Assembly: GCF_000280905.1 (NCBI RefSeq)
Contig: NZ_ALAP01000002.1
Coordinates: 1-64,000, forward strand
Direction of reading: 5' to 3'
Origin: Streptomyces sp. AA1529
GTDB taxonomy: Bacteria > Actinomycetota > Actinomycetes > Streptomycetales > Streptomycetaceae
DNA length: 64,000 bases
The position numbers were made by a program, and so were the translations under genes. Under the pieces are notes generated by a model. The model had not been told where the DNA came from. It searched no databases and was given only the letters and a program-made list of their open reading frames with translations. Positions 1-8,678 of the stretch are shown here, in pieces. The number at the start of each line of letters is the position of its first letter. Within the stretch, counting starts at the first letter, position 1.

Positions 1-56
1 CACGACAGCAGACCATCCGCGACGGGCCCCGGCCCGGTGACCAGGTAAGGACTGAT

Positions 57-1871
57 ATGACGGCAACCGCTGACCGGGCCACTGCGGGGCGCAAGACCCC
101 GCAGGTCGTGGACATGTCCTGGGACCCGATCACCCGGATCATCGGCAACCTCGGCATCTACACGAAGATCGACTTCGCCAACCGCGAGGTGACCGAGTGC
201 CGCAGCACCTCGTCGCTGTTCCGGGGCTACTCGGTGTTCATGCGGGGCAAGGACCCGCGGGACGCCGGATTCATCACCAGCCGCATCTGCGGCATCTGCG
301 GCGACAACCACACCACCTGCTCCAACTATGCGCAGCAGATGGCCTACGGGGTCAAGCCTCCGCCGCTGGCCGAGCACATCACCAACCTCGGCGAGGCCGC
401 GGAGTACCTCTTCGACCACACCATCTTCCAGGACAACCTGGTCTTCGTGGACTTCTGCGAGGCCATGGTCAAGGCCACCAACCCCGGCGTGCTGGCCAAG
501 GCCGAGCGGACCGAGGCCCCCCACGCCCACGTGCACGGCTACCGCACCATCGCCGACCTCATGCGCGCCTTCAACCCCTTCGAGGGCGCCGTGTACAAGG
601 AGGCCCTGCAGGTCAGCCGGATCACCCGGGAGATGTTCTGCCTCATGGAGGGGCGCCATGTGCACCCCTCCACGCTGTATCCGGGCGGGGTGGGGACGAT
701 GCCCTCGCCCACCACCTTCACCGACTACCTCTCCCGCCTGATGCGCACCCTCGACTTCGTCAAGAAGTCCGTCTGCATGAACGACGACGTCTTCGACTTC
801 TTCTACGAGGCGCTTCCCGGCTACGAGGAAGTGGGCCGGCGCCGGATCATGCTCGGCTGCTGGGGCGCCTGGCAGGACCACCAGGCATGCGACTACCGCT
901 ACGAGAACATGAACGCCTGGGGCAAGAAGATGTTCGTCACCCCCGGCATCATCGTCGACGGGGAACTGGTCACCAACAACCTCGTCGACATCAACCTGGG
1001 CATGCGGATCCTGCTCGGCAGCTCGTACTACGAGGACTGGGTCAACGAGGAGCCGTTCGTCACCCGCGACCCGCTCGGCAACCCCGTCGACATGCGCCAC
1101 CCGTGGAACCAGACGACCGTCCCCGCACCGCAGAAGCGCGACTTCGAGGGCAACTACAGCTGGGTGATGAGCCCCCGCTGGTACGACAGCGCCAGCGGGC
1201 AGCATCTGCCGCTGGACACCGGCGGCGGCCCGCTGGCCAGGCTCTGGTCCACGGCGCTCAACGGACTGGTGGAGACGCCGTACATCAAGGCGACCGGGCG
1301 CAGTGTGCGCATCTCGCTGCCCAAGAGCGAGAAGCTGCCCGAGATGACGTTCGAGTGGGAGATCCCGAAGTGGTCCAACACTCTCGAGCGCGACCGGGCC
1401 CGCCCCTACTTCGTCGCCTACTCCGCGGCCATGGCCCTGCAGTTCGCCGAGCAGGCGATGGACCTGGTGCGGGCCGGCGACACCAAGATCTTCAACGATT
1501 ACGAGCTGCCGGAGGAGGGGATCGGCTGCGGATTCCACGAGGCGGTGCGCGGCGTCCTCTCCCACCACCTGGTGATCAAGGACAAGAAGATCGCCAACTA
1601 CCACCCCTATCCGCCCACCCCCTGGAACGCCAGCCCCCGGGACATCTACGGCAACCCCGGCCCCTACGAGGACGCGGTGCAGGGCCAGCCCGTCTTCGAG
1701 GAGAACGGCCCGGACGACTTCAAGGGCATCGACATCATGCGCACCGTCCGCAGCTTCGACCCCTGCCTGCCCTGCGGCGTCCACATGTACCTCGGCAAGG
1801 GCAAGGAACTCCAGCAGACGCACTCGCCGATGTTCGGCGCGGGCAACGGGACCGGAGCCGGCCATGGCTGA
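57..1871 (+). CDS. hhyL: [NiFe]-hydrogenase large subunit, group 1h-type
   Basis: This is the catalytic subunit of a high-affinity, oxygen-tolerant uptake hydrogenase that oxidises trace atmospheric H2 for the respiratory chain. The 604 residues carry both metal-binding motifs. The N-terminal one is RICGICG (Cys78, Cys81), followed by DNHTTC. The C-terminal one is DPCLPCGVH (Cys570, Cys573, His576). A 28-residue tail follows His576 and would be removed by a maturation endopeptidase. The extended L1 motif and the NifU-like/DUF5947 neighbours fit actinobacterial group 1h rather than group 2 enzymes. The start is ATG at 57. The first 48 bases contain an in-frame TAA at 46-48 and could be the 3' end of the small-subunit gene, but they are too short to prove it. 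The gene overlaps the next one by 8 bases. Confidence 0.95.
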   Translation: MTATADRATAGRKTPQVVDMSWDPITRIIGNLGIYTKIDFANREVTECRSTSSLFRGYSVFMRGKDPRDAGFITSRICGICGDNHTTCSNYAQQMAYGVKPPPLAEHITNLGEAAEYLFDHTIFQDNLVFVDFCEAMVKATNPGVLAKAERTEAPHAHVHGYRTIADLMRAFNPFEGAVYKEALQVSRITREMFCLMEGRHVHPSTLYPGGVGTMPSPTTFTDYLSRLMRTLDFVKKSVCMNDDVFDFFYEALPGYEEVGRRRIMLGCWGAWQDHQACDYRYENMNAWGKKMFVTPGIIVDGELVTNNLVDINLGMRILLGSSYYEDWVNEEPFVTRDPLGNPVDMRHPWNQTTVPAPQKRDFEGNYSWVMSPRWYDSASGQHLPLDTGGGPLARLWSTALNGLVETPYIKATGRSVRISLPKSEKLPEMTFEWEIPKWSNTLERDRARPYFVAYSAAMALQFAEQAMDLVRAGDTKIFNDYELPEEGIGCGFHEAVRGVLSHHLVIKDKKIANYHPYPPTPWNASPRDIYGNPGPYEDAVQGQPVFEENGPDDFKGIDIMRTVRSFDPCLPCGVHMYLGKGKELQQTHSPMFGAGNGTGAGHG

Positions 1872-2409
1872 CACCCTCCGGCTGACCGACGACGACGTCG
1901 AACAGCGGCTGGCCCACCTGGACGAACTCCTCGAACGCGTGGAGACGGTCGCCGGGCCGGCCGCCGACGCCGCCCTCGCCGCCGTGCGCGGACTCACGGA
2001 GATCTACGGCGAGGCGCTGGCCCGGATCCGCGACCTCGCCGATCCCGAACTGGCCGAGCGGCTGACCGGCGACCAGCTCCTCGACCACCTCCTGGTGCTG
2101 CACCGGCTCCACCCCGACCCCGTCGAACAGCGCGTCGCCGCCGCCGTCGAACACGCCGCGGAAGCACTGCGCCGGCGCGGCACCACCCTCGAACTGGTGG
2201 GCATCGACGAGGGCGTCGCCGCCGTCCGGCTCAGCACCAAGGGGTGCGGCGGCTCCGCGTCCGGCGTCGAGGAAGCCGTGCGCGACGCGCTGCTGGCCGC
2301 CGCCCCCGAACTCCTGGACGTCCGCCGGGTGCCGGACGAACCGGCAGCCGCCTTCGTACCGCTGGAGACCCTGCTGCCCACCGCCGCACCCGCCGCGGGG
2401 ACGACATGA
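1864..2409 (+). CDS. NifU-like C-terminal-domain protein of the hydrogenase operon
   Basis: This 181-residue protein has a helical N-terminal half and a C-terminal NifU-like region (about residues 105-160). In that family the region is an iron-sulfur scaffold or carrier. Its position between the large subunit and DUF5947 suggests a role in maturation or electron transfer. The expected CxxC is not intact: Cys128 lies in KGCGGS and the second Cys position is Ser, leaving a single cysteine. A dimer could still bind a cluster, or the scaffold role may be lost. It is translationally coupled, overlapping the large-subunit gene by 8 bases and the next gene by the 4-base ATGA. The family call is good; the exact function is inferred from position. 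Confidence 0.75.
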   Translation: MADTLRLTDDDVEQRLAHLDELLERVETVAGPAADAALAAVRGLTEIYGEALARIRDLADPELAERLTGDQLLDHLLVLHRLHPDPVEQRVAAAVEHAAEALRRRGTTLELVGIDEGVAAVRLSTKGCGGSASGVEEAVRDALLAAAPELLDVRRVPDEPAAAFVPLETLLPTAAPAAGTT

Positions 2410-3014
2410 CCCCCGGAGCGCTCGCCCGCGTCATCCGTGACGCGGCGGACCCGGACACCGGGCCCGCCGTCCGGCCGGACGCGGAGCGCTGCGACCTGTG
2501 CGGTGCCCCCGCCCCCGGCGACCACCGGCACCTGCTGGACACCGCAGCCGAGCAGGTGCTGTGCGCCTGCCGGCCGTGCTCGGTGCTCTTCGTCCGGGAA
2601 GCCGCCAGCGAGGGGCACTACCGGCTGATCCCGCACCGGCGCACCCGGCTGGAGCCGGTACCGACCGCGCAGCTCGGCGTCCCGGTCGGCCTGGCCTTCT
2701 TCGTCCCTCGCGCGGACGGGAGCGTACGCGCGCACTATCCCAGTCCAGCGGGGGCGACCCAGTGGGAACTCGATCCCGAGGCGTGGCGCGGGGCCGTCGC
2801 ACGCTGCCCCGCGCTGGAAGACCTGGCCCTCGACGTGGAGGCGCTGCTCGTCAACACCGTCCAGGGCCGGGAGCAGCACTGGATCGTCCCGATCGACGAC
2901 TGCTTCCGGATGGTGGCGGTCGTCCGGCGGGAGTGGCGGGGCCTGAGCGGCGGCAGCCGGGTGTGGCCCGAGATCGACCGGTTCTTCGCCGAGCTGGCCG
3001 AACAGCCGGGGTGA
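2406..3014 (+). CDS. DUF5947 family protein of the hydrogenase operon
   Basis: This 202-residue soluble protein belongs to a family that travels with actinobacterial high-affinity hydrogenases. Cys29 and Cys32 (CDLC) and Cys53, Cys55 and Cys58 (CACRPC) form a probable metal-binding knuckle, so a rubredoxin-like or zinc/iron-binding maturation role is plausible. The start is the ATG at 2406, which sits in an ATGA overlap with the preceding stop. The open frame extends upstream, but that stretch is shadow coding opposite the NifU-like gene. No catalytic motif is recognised and the biochemical function is unknown. Confidence 0.8.
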   Translation: MTPGALARVIRDAADPDTGPAVRPDAERCDLCGAPAPGDHRHLLDTAAEQVLCACRPCSVLFVREAASEGHYRLIPHRRTRLEPVPTAQLGVPVGLAFFVPRADGSVRAHYPSPAGATQWELDPEAWRGAVARCPALEDLALDVEALLVNTVQGREQHWIVPIDDCFRMVAVVRREWRGLSGGSRVWPEIDRFFAELAEQPG

Positions 3015-3111
3015 CCGCGCGACACACCGGGCGCCGGCCCGCGCACAGCGGCGACGGGACCGGACAGCCGGGCCGGAAGCCCTGGGGCGGAAGCCCCGGG
3101 GCCGGACCGTC

Positions 3112-3134
3112 CGGGACCGGACCGTCCGGTCCCG
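3112..3134. repeat. Perfect 11-bp inverted repeat inside the hydrogenase operon
   Basis: Arms at 3112-3122 and 3124-3134 are perfect reverse complements around a single C at 3123. They sit in the 148-base gap between DUF5947 and the next small gene, next to G/C-rich direct repeats starting near 3071. The transcript would form a very stable hairpin. It could attenuate or terminate transcription or protect the 3' end of the upstream message. There is no U-tract, which is common for actinobacterial terminators. Confidence 0.6.
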
Positions 3135-3162
3135 GACACAACGGAAGGCAAGGGAGGACGCC

Positions 3163-3369
3163 ATGGGCCGTATCCGCGTCGGACAACCGCACGTCGCACC
3201 CGACACTCCCACCCACGTCCGGGGCATCCGCCAGGGCAACGAAGGCCCCGGCGACCGGCAGCCGGGTCACCACGAGGACGGCACCGCGGACGCGAGGCGG
3301 TCCACCGGCGTCCAGGGGAGGAAGCACAACGCCATCATGAAGATCATGCCCAACATCTCGCCCGGCTGA
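3163..3369 (+). CDS. Small conserved-looking hydrophilic protein downstream of DUF5947
   Basis: This 68-residue protein has no transmembrane segment or signal peptide. It is rich in His, Arg, Gly and Pro and ends in NAIMKIMPNISPG. A strong ribosome site (GGGAGGA, about 3152-3158) lies 4 bases before the ATG, better than expected for a chance frame. Ten bases separate it from the next small gene, so the two probably share a message. I do not recognise a characterised family. Its position suggests an accessory role in hydrogenase maturation or stability, but that is inference only. Confidence 0.6.
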   Translation: MGRIRVGQPHVAPDTPTHVRGIRQGNEGPGDRQPGHHEDGTADARRSTGVQGRKHNAIMKIMPNISPG

Positions 3370-3379
3370 GGAGCGGCAC

Positions 3380-3601
3380 ATGCAGCGACGTCCCACGTCA
3401 CAGACATCACGGTGCGCCTCCGCGCGCGGCCGGCGGTCCCGCTCCGGCCCGTGCGCGGCCAAGCGGGTACTGCTCGGCCAGGGCGCGGTCCTCGGAGCCG
3501 TCGTCCTGGCGATGCTGGTCCGCGAGTTCCCGGGCCTGGTGCGCGAGGTCCGGATCTGGCGCATGATCGGCTTCACCTCCGGAGCGCGGCCGCCGCAGTG
3601 A
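3380..3601 (+). CDS. DUF6893-like small membrane protein
   Basis: This 73-residue protein has an Arg/Ser-rich N-terminus, one hydrophobic segment (about residues 30-46) and then VREFPGLVREVRIWRM. That hydrophobic-then-amphipathic pattern is typical of DUF6893 small proteins in Streptomyces. The start ATG at 3380 is preceded by GAGGAG with six-base spacing. The gene is the last of the hydrogenase operon before a hairpin terminator. It may be a membrane-associated peptide with the helix in the membrane and the basic end in the cytoplasm. The length of the basic N-terminus is uncertain because no other in-frame start exists. Confidence 0.6.
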   Translation: MQRRPTSQTSRCASARGRRSRSGPCAAKRVLLGQGAVLGAVVLAMLVREFPGLVREVRIWRMIGFTSGARPPQ

Positions 3602-3632
3602 GCGGGCCGCGGGATGACCGGGCCCGCGCGGT

Positions 3633-3658
3633 GAGCGGGCCGCTGCGGTGGCCCGCTC
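3633..3658 (+). terminator. Hairpin terminator after the hydrogenase operon
   Basis: A perfect 9-bp stem, GAGCGGGCC at 3633-3641 with GGCCCGCTC at 3650-3658, and an 8-base loop lie 32 bases after the last small gene. A related GC-rich hairpin just upstream (3601-3630) may reinforce it. It separates the plus-strand operon from the convergent XRE gene. Confidence 0.65.
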
Positions 3659-3810
3659 CAGGTGCCGGTTCGGACCCCCGAAGGGTGCACCGGGCCGCGA
3701 ACCGAGCGGGCCGAGCCACCTCGGTGCCCGGCCCTTCCTGCCGGAAGCGGACCTGACGATCCACCGGCGGTGAAGTCACCGCGGAGCGCCGTCCGGAGGC
3801 GGGAACCGGA

Positions 3811-4842
3811 TCAGGCTGCGGCCGGCCGTCCGGCCACGAGGTCCTTCGGCCATGTCCAGGCCAGGCCGTGCAGCCCTCGTTCGCAGCGGTTGCGGTGCAG
3901 ATGGGCGCTGTGCGGGACATCCAGCCGCAGCCGCCGGAGTCCCTTCGGCTCGGCGTCCGCGTCCGGCCGGAAGGTGGTCTGGCACACCGCCGGCACGCGC
4001 GCGGGATGGAAGAACACCTGCAGGAGATACGCCCGGTGCGGGCTGTTCACCCCGTGCTCGTGCCGGCCGGCGGGCAGTACCCCGTCCTCCGGGCGCAGCC
4101 GGTACTCGACCAGCGCGGTCTCCCCGCGCAGCAGATCGCGCCCGAAGCGCGTCGCGATCAGCACACTCCCGCTCTCCGGGTGGAGGTGCAGCCGCTCCGT
4201 CCGTCCGCATACGGGGTCCACGTGCACCCGCGAGGCCCCCGGATTGTCCAGGCAGTGCAGGTTCACCATGCGGCGGGCCCCGTTCTCCCGGGCCCGCACC
4301 AGGTGACTGACGCTCAGCTGGCTCAGCCGCCCCCGGTCGTCGAGATGCAGCACCTCCCGGGTCGAGACGACCGTCAAGTTCTCGTTGAGACGGCTGAGGT
4401 CCGTGCCGAGCGCCCGCTCCTGCCAGGACCCGGCGCCGAACAGCGGCTGACGGGCGGCCCTGCCCACCGCGGTGCCGTCGCGGGCTCCGCCCCGCGGGCG
4501 CTGCGGCGGCAGCAGTGCGCCGAGCGTGCCGCCCGGCAGCCGCAGGATGTCCTCCAACTCCGCCACGGCCCGCAGCGAGTTGTACCGTTCGGGGACCGTG
4601 CGACCGTGCTGCCAGTAGCTCAGTGTCGCGGGGGAGAGGCGGATACCGCGCGCAGCCAGTCGGCTGCACACCCGCTCCAACGGCAGGCCCCGGTGCACCA
4701 GAGCCGCACGGAGTTCCGCGGCGAAGGCGCCGCGTCCCGGGGCGCTCCCCGGCCGGCCGACGGTGCTTTCCCCCGCACCCCGCCCTCGCTCCCCGCGGGA
4801 ATTCTCCGCATTCTGTGAACGCGCCGGCCGGGTGGTCGTCAT
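3811..4842 (-). CDS. XRE-family helix-turn-helix regulator
   Basis: This 343-residue protein has an XRE-type DNA-binding domain at about residues 39-100. The recognition-helix region reads SPATLSYWQHG. A roughly 240-residue C-terminal sensor-like region follows, containing conserved-looking blocks such as HLHPESGSVLIATRF. It is a typical Streptomyces orphan regulator with an unknown ligand. The start chosen is the ATG at 4842, preceded by GAGGAG with 5-base spacing. An in-frame extension of 88 residues has no such site. The gene is divergent from the secreted protease at 5328 and could control it or itself across the 485-base gap. Confidence 0.85.
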   Translation of the reverse strand: MTTTRPARSQNAENSRGERGRGAGESTVGRPGSAPGRGAFAAELRAALVHRGLPLERVCSRLAARGIRLSPATLSYWQHGRTVPERYNSLRAVAELEDILRLPGGTLGALLPPQRPRGGARDGTAVGRAARQPLFGAGSWQERALGTDLSRLNENLTVVSTREVLHLDDRGRLSQLSVSHLVRARENGARRMVNLHCLDNPGASRVHVDPVCGRTERLHLHPESGSVLIATRFGRDLLRGETALVEYRLRPEDGVLPAGRHEHGVNSPHRAYLLQVFFHPARVPAVCQTTFRPDADAEPKGLRRLRLDVPHSAHLHRNRCERGLHGLAWTWPKDLVAGRPAAA

Positions 4843-5327
4843 GCGTTTCTCCTCGCGAAAGTCCGGACCAATATTCCGGGCCCGTCCCAGCTGGTCCCCG
4901 TAACCCGGTGCGGCGCGACGGGCATTGCGGAGTCCGCCGTGCCGGAGCCGTTCTACCGGGAATACGCCGCGGTCGGTGTCCCGGATGTGCCATTGGCGGA
5001 ATCGGGCGCGGTCCGGGGCCGGCTGGGGCGAAAGCCGCCGGTCCCGCGGCCCGGTCAGGCGCGTGCGCGCTGGCGCCCGGTGTCCGGTGTGCCGCGGGTG
5101 GGGCATTAAGAGAAGCGCACCGTCGACTTAACAGGCGGTGCCCGCCCGGCTCTTGTCGGCAAAGTAGCGAGCCCGCCACTCTCGAACTGCGCAGCGGCCG
5201 GAATGCCCACTCCGCGGCGGACGACCTTCGCCCGGAAACGGCGCCGTACGGCATTTCCCCACCAATGTCCCGGCAATTCCTGCCGCTGCGCGGCTCCCAC
5301 CACCCCCATGCGGAAGGAACCCCCCGA
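4843..5327. other. 485-base divergent intergenic region
   Basis: No convincing gene is present. The region must hold the promoters of the minus-strand XRE gene and the plus-strand protease. Short inverted elements of the CCGGA...TCCGG type occur near 4862-4886. A relatively AT-rich stretch lies near 5104-5132. I could not assign clean -35/-10 pairs. Confidence 0.5.
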
Positions 5328-6536
5328 ATGCGCAGCATGCGCCGCATACGGAACTGTCTGCTCGCCGCCACGTCGATCGCAGCCGTCATGGCCTCCAGCG
5401 GGCTCGCCGAGGCACAGCCCGCCCCCACCGGCTCCGGCAGCACGTACGAACCCGCCATGGTCGAGGCCCTCGCCGACTCGCTCGGCATCAGCAAGCACGC
5501 GGCCGTTCAGCGCCTGGACGACCAGCACACGCAGCAGCAGCGGCTGGACCGGCTGCGACGGGACGGGGTCGAGACCGACGGAACCTACTTCACGGACGGC
5601 AGACTCACCCTCAACGTCACCGGCCGGTCCGATGCCGAACGCGCCCGGCACGCCGGACTCAGCGCCCGGGTGCCCGAACGCGGCGCCCGCGCACTGGAGA
5701 AGATCACCGACGAACTGGATGCCCGTGCCCGGGACAAGACGCCCTCCGGCGTCGTCTCCTGGTCCGCCGACCTGAGCTCCGACACCGTCGTGGTGAAGGT
5801 GGCCGACGCCGGCCGGGACGCGGCGACCCGCACGTTCCTGGCCGCCGCACGCGAGTACGGCAAGGCCGTGCGGATCGAGAAGGACACCGAACGCCTGGCT
5901 GTGCAGCGGGATGTGTACCCCGGCAGCCGGATGAACCTGAACAACGACCCCGGCTCCTGGTGCTCCGTCGGCTTCGGTGCCACCAGTTCCTCCGGCACCG
6001 AGTACCTGGTGACGGCCGGCCACTGCATCGAGAACCTCCCGGGCCTCTACTTCGACGGGTCACGATTCGCCAAGGGCACCACCGGCCGCTTCCACGTCGG
6101 AGAGCACAGCGTGGACATGGGCGTCGCCCGGGTGGACTCCGGCTGGGACATCACCCCGACCGTGGGCACCTGGGGCAGTACCGGCAACGTCGCCGTCCGC
6201 GGCAGCAACCGGGCCCCCGTCGGCGCGGACCTGTGCAAGTCCGGCTCCACCACCGGCTGGACCTGCGGCTCGGTCGAGGGCTATGACGTGAGCGTCACCT
6301 ACACGGACCGCAACGGCGGGCCGGACACCGTGGTGACCGGACTGGGCAGCTCCACGGTCTGCACCGAGGGCGGAGACAGCGGAGGTGCCTACATCTCCGG
6401 CAACCAGGCCCAGGGCATGACCTCCGGCGGCCCCATCGGCCAGACCTGCGGCGGGGTCTACGACGAGGGCCACTCGTACTTCCAGCCGCTGGACGACGCC
6501 CTGTCGTACTACGACCTGGACCTCACCACCCGCTGA
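5328..6536 (+). CDS. Secreted S1 family serine protease (alpha-lytic protease/streptogrisin type)
   Basis: This 402-residue extracellular preproprotease has a signal peptide at residues 1 to about 29, ending near AEA. An alpha-lytic-type prodomain spans about 40-190, and a mature chymotrypsin-like domain starts near 200. The catalytic triad is His232 (TAGHC), Asp263 (HSVDMGV) and Ser351 (GGDSGG). Cysteine pairs at 212/233, 303/313 and 345/374 fit the disulfides of streptogrisins. The prodomain would fold the enzyme and then be removed autocatalytically. The start is the ATG at 5328 (MRSMRRIRN), with GGAAGGAA upstream; the second ATG at 5337 is possible. The longer open frame upstream lacks a signal peptide and was not used. 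A strong terminator follows at 6589-6626. Confidence 0.93.
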   Translation: MRSMRRIRNCLLAATSIAAVMASSGLAEAQPAPTGSGSTYEPAMVEALADSLGISKHAAVQRLDDQHTQQQRLDRLRRDGVETDGTYFTDGRLTLNVTGRSDAERARHAGLSARVPERGARALEKITDELDARARDKTPSGVVSWSADLSSDTVVVKVADAGRDAATRTFLAAAREYGKAVRIEKDTERLAVQRDVYPGSRMNLNNDPGSWCSVGFGATSSSGTEYLVTAGHCIENLPGLYFDGSRFAKGTTGRFHVGEHSVDMGVARVDSGWDITPTVGTWGSTGNVAVRGSNRAPVGADLCKSGSTTGWTCGSVEGYDVSVTYTDRNGGPDTVVTGLGSSTVCTEGGDSGGAYISGNQAQGMTSGGPIGQTCGGVYDEGHSYFQPLDDALSYYDLDLTTR

Positions 6537-6588
6537 CCTTCCCGCCGGCCCCGCCGGCCCCGCCGTCCTGCGGCGGCCTTCCCTCCCG

Positions 6589-6626
6589 CGGTGTGCCCGG
6601 ACGCCAGTGCGGCTCCGGGCACACCG
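6589..6626 (+). terminator. Hairpin terminator after the protease gene
   Basis: A perfect 12-bp stem (CGGTGTGCCCGG at 6589-6600, its complement at 6615-6626) with a 14-base loop begins 53 bases after the protease stop. It should make the protease monocistronic and separate it from the downstream regulator. Confidence 0.75.
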
Positions 6627-6772
6627 CCTCGCATTCGGTGCACGACCGGCCGCACCGCGGCCGTGTCGGGGCAGAATGGCGGCGTGCTGGAACGCGGAGC
6701 CGCCGACGGAACGGCCGTGCGGCGACCGGTGCCCGGTGCGTACCGCTGCCGACCGGACACAGGGAGAGCCGG

Positions 6773-7759
6773 ATGCCCGACGAGGCACTCGCCGTCCATC
6801 TGCGGCGCCTCGGGCTGGACGCGGAGGAGGAGGCCCTCTACCGCGCCGCCCTCGCCGCCGGCCCCTGCACGCTGGAACAGCTGGCCTCCCGCCTGGACCG
6901 CGACCCGGCGCTCGTACAGGCCGTCGCCGAACGGCTCATCGGACTGGGCCTGTTGGCCGGCTCCGGCGACAGCCGCCCCGGAGTGGTCCCGCTCGAACCC
7001 GCCTGGGCCCTGGAACGGCTCCTGACCGCCCGGTCCGCCGAACTGCAGGACGCCCGGCTGGCCGCCGCCGACGCCTACCGTGTCTTCCGCCGCACCGTGC
7101 ACCCGCCCGCCACCGAGGACCTGGTGGAGGTGGTGACCGGAGACCGCATCAGGGAGCGGATCCACCAGGCGGAAGCTGCCGTGGAACACGAGGTGCTGCG
7201 GCTGGACTCCCCGCCCTACCACACCGGAGGCGGCCCCAACCCGCTGGAGATCGACAATCTGGCCCGCGGCGTGGTCTACCGCGCCGTCTACGCCAAGTCC
7301 GCCGTACAGAACACGGCCTACTACGCGGGCAACGTCATGCCGTGCATCAGCGCCGGGGAGCAGGCCCGAGTGACCTCCGGCGTGCCGGTCAAACTGGCAG
7401 TCTTCGACGGCCGGGAGGCACAGGTGTCGATGTCCTCGACCGGCACGGAGGCCGACGGTTCGCTGCTCGTCGTCCGGCCCTCCAGCCTGCTGTCCGCACT
7501 GGTCGGACTGTTCGAGACCGCCTGGCAGGCCGCGCTCCCGCTGCACTTCGGCGAACGTGCACCCCGAGCACTCAGGCCCCTCCAACGGCGCATCCTGGAG
7601 CTGCTGAGCAGCGGCCTCACGGACGAGACGATGGCCGAACTGCTGGGGATCAGCCGCCGCACCCTCTCCCGCCACCTGGCCGACCTCAGCTCGCGTGCCG
7701 GGGCCGCCAGTCGCTTCCAACTGGCGCTGCTCGCTGTCCGCAAGGGCTGGATCGACTGA
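6773..7759 (+). CDS. HTH regulator with TrmB-like N-terminus and LuxR-like C-terminal HTH
   Basis: This 328-residue cytoplasmic regulator has an N-terminal winged-helix part (about residues 5-85) resembling TrmB/helix-turn-helix domains. A central phospholipase-D-like or sensor region (about 115-245) follows. The C-terminal HTH (about 265-328) contains LLSSGLTDETMAELLGIS and RRTLSRHLADL, typical of LuxR/FixJ folds. The start is the ATG at 6773, with AGGGAGA five bases upstream. This architecture is common in Streptomyces next to secreted hydrolases or biosynthetic genes. Control of the adjacent S1 protease is possible but not shown. The gene has its own transcription unit because a terminator lies in front of it. 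Confidence 0.8.
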   Translation: MPDEALAVHLRRLGLDAEEEALYRAALAAGPCTLEQLASRLDRDPALVQAVAERLIGLGLLAGSGDSRPGVVPLEPAWALERLLTARSAELQDARLAAADAYRVFRRTVHPPATEDLVEVVTGDRIRERIHQAEAAVEHEVLRLDSPPYHTGGGPNPLEIDNLARGVVYRAVYAKSAVQNTAYYAGNVMPCISAGEQARVTSGVPVKLAVFDGREAQVSMSSTGTEADGSLLVVRPSSLLSALVGLFETAWQAALPLHFGERAPRALRPLQRRILELLSSGLTDETMAELLGISRRTLSRHLADLSSRAGAASRFQLALLAVRKGWID

Positions 7760-7973
7760 CCGGCCGCCTCCAGCAGCACCGCCGGCAGCCCGAGGAGACC
7801 GCCAGAGTGCGGGAGAGCGAGCCGAGGCGCGAGGCCTCCCTCGGCCGAGCGGCCGCTTCCCGCCCCGGGGTGCTCCCGAGGGACGAACGCGGCTGCCGCG
7901 AGCGTCCCCGGCGACGGGTGAAGGGCGTCGGACCCGGTGCGTCGGTGCCGGGGAGACGCGACGCGGGCGGCGG

Positions 7974-8636
7974 ATGATTGACTTCCTCTCCGTGGCAGCA
8001 CACCAGGAGAAGACCAGAGCGGCCTACGACGGGGTCGTCGAGTTGTACGCGTCGCTGTTCGCCGGCCGGTTGGAGGGGCAGCCCTTCGCGCGGAACATGA
8101 TCGGCACCTTCGCCGAGCTGGTACGCGAAACGGGCAACCCGCGGGCCGCCGACGTCGGATGCGGGCCGGGACATCTCACGGCCATGCTGGCCGACCTGGG
8201 GCTGGACGCGCTCGGGTTCGATCTGTCCCCGGCCATGGTCGACCACGCCCGGCGGGCCCATCCGGCGCTGCGGTTCGACGAGGCACGGATGGAGGCCCTG
8301 CCGGTCGCGGACGGCGCGCTCGGCGGCGTACTGGCCCACTACTCGATGATCCACACCCCGCCCGGGGAACTGCCGGCGCTGCTCGCCGAGCAGGTGCGCG
8401 TCCTGGAGCCCGGGGGCCTGCTCCTGGCCTCGTTCTTCGCCACCGACGGGCCCGATCCGGTCCGCTTCGACCACAAGGTCACGCCCGCCTACAGCTGGCC
8501 GACGGACCGGTTCGCCGCACTGCTGGCCCGGGCCGGACTCGTCCCGTTCGCCCGGCTGCTCCACGACCCCGCCTCCGAACGGGGCTTTCTCGACGCCCAC
8601 GTGCTGGCCCGAGCCGCCGGTCCCGGTTGCCCTTGA
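7974..8636 (+). CDS. Class I SAM-dependent methyltransferase
   Basis: This 220-residue enzyme has the Rossmann motif I VGCGPGHLT (about residues 59-67), motif II LGFDLSPAMV, and LAHYSMIHTPP and LEPGGLLLASF further on. These match the methyltransferase type 11/25 family, which methylates small molecules with S-adenosylmethionine. The substrate is unknown. The start is the ATG at 7974; the ribosome site (GGGCGG) is poor. The long open frame upstream is Arg/Pro-rich and looks non-coding. The last codon and stop lie inside a 19-bp palindrome (8631-8649), so its 3' end is also the control region of the HEAT genes downstream. Confidence 0.85.
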   Translation: MIDFLSVAAHQEKTRAAYDGVVELYASLFAGRLEGQPFARNMIGTFAELVRETGNPRAADVGCGPGHLTAMLADLGLDALGFDLSPAMVDHARRAHPALRFDEARMEALPVADGALGGVLAHYSMIHTPPGELPALLAEQVRVLEPGGLLLASFFATDGPDPVRFDHKVTPAYSWPTDRFAALLARAGLVPFARLLHDPASERGFLDAHVLARAAGPGCP

Positions 8637-8649
8637 CACGGTGTCAAGG
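8631..8649. promoter_or_regulatory. 19-bp palindrome, probable MerR-family operator
   Basis: CCTTGACACGGTGTCAAGG has perfect 9-bp arms around one G. It contains a consensus -35 hexamer (TTGACA, 8633-8638) and lies 30 bases before the HEAT gene. A MerR-type regulator is encoded two genes on, and MerR proteins usually bind such symmetric sites in their own promoters. Autoregulation is therefore the simplest reading. No clear -10 is visible at 17-19 bases. It overlaps the stop codon of the methyltransferase gene. Confidence 0.65.
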
Positions 8650-8678
8650 TCTTCACTGCTTCCCGAGGAGGTGGTCCG

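Noticed and set aside
197..1885. Large open frame in another frame of the hydrogenase gene
   Set aside because: It is His/Arg/Gln-rich, with no family features, and is a third-position GC shadow of hhyL.
4515..5327. Long in-frame extension before the S1 protease gene
   Set aside because: It lies opposite the XRE gene, is Arg/Pro-rich, and would bury the signal peptide. ATG 5328 has its own ribosome site.
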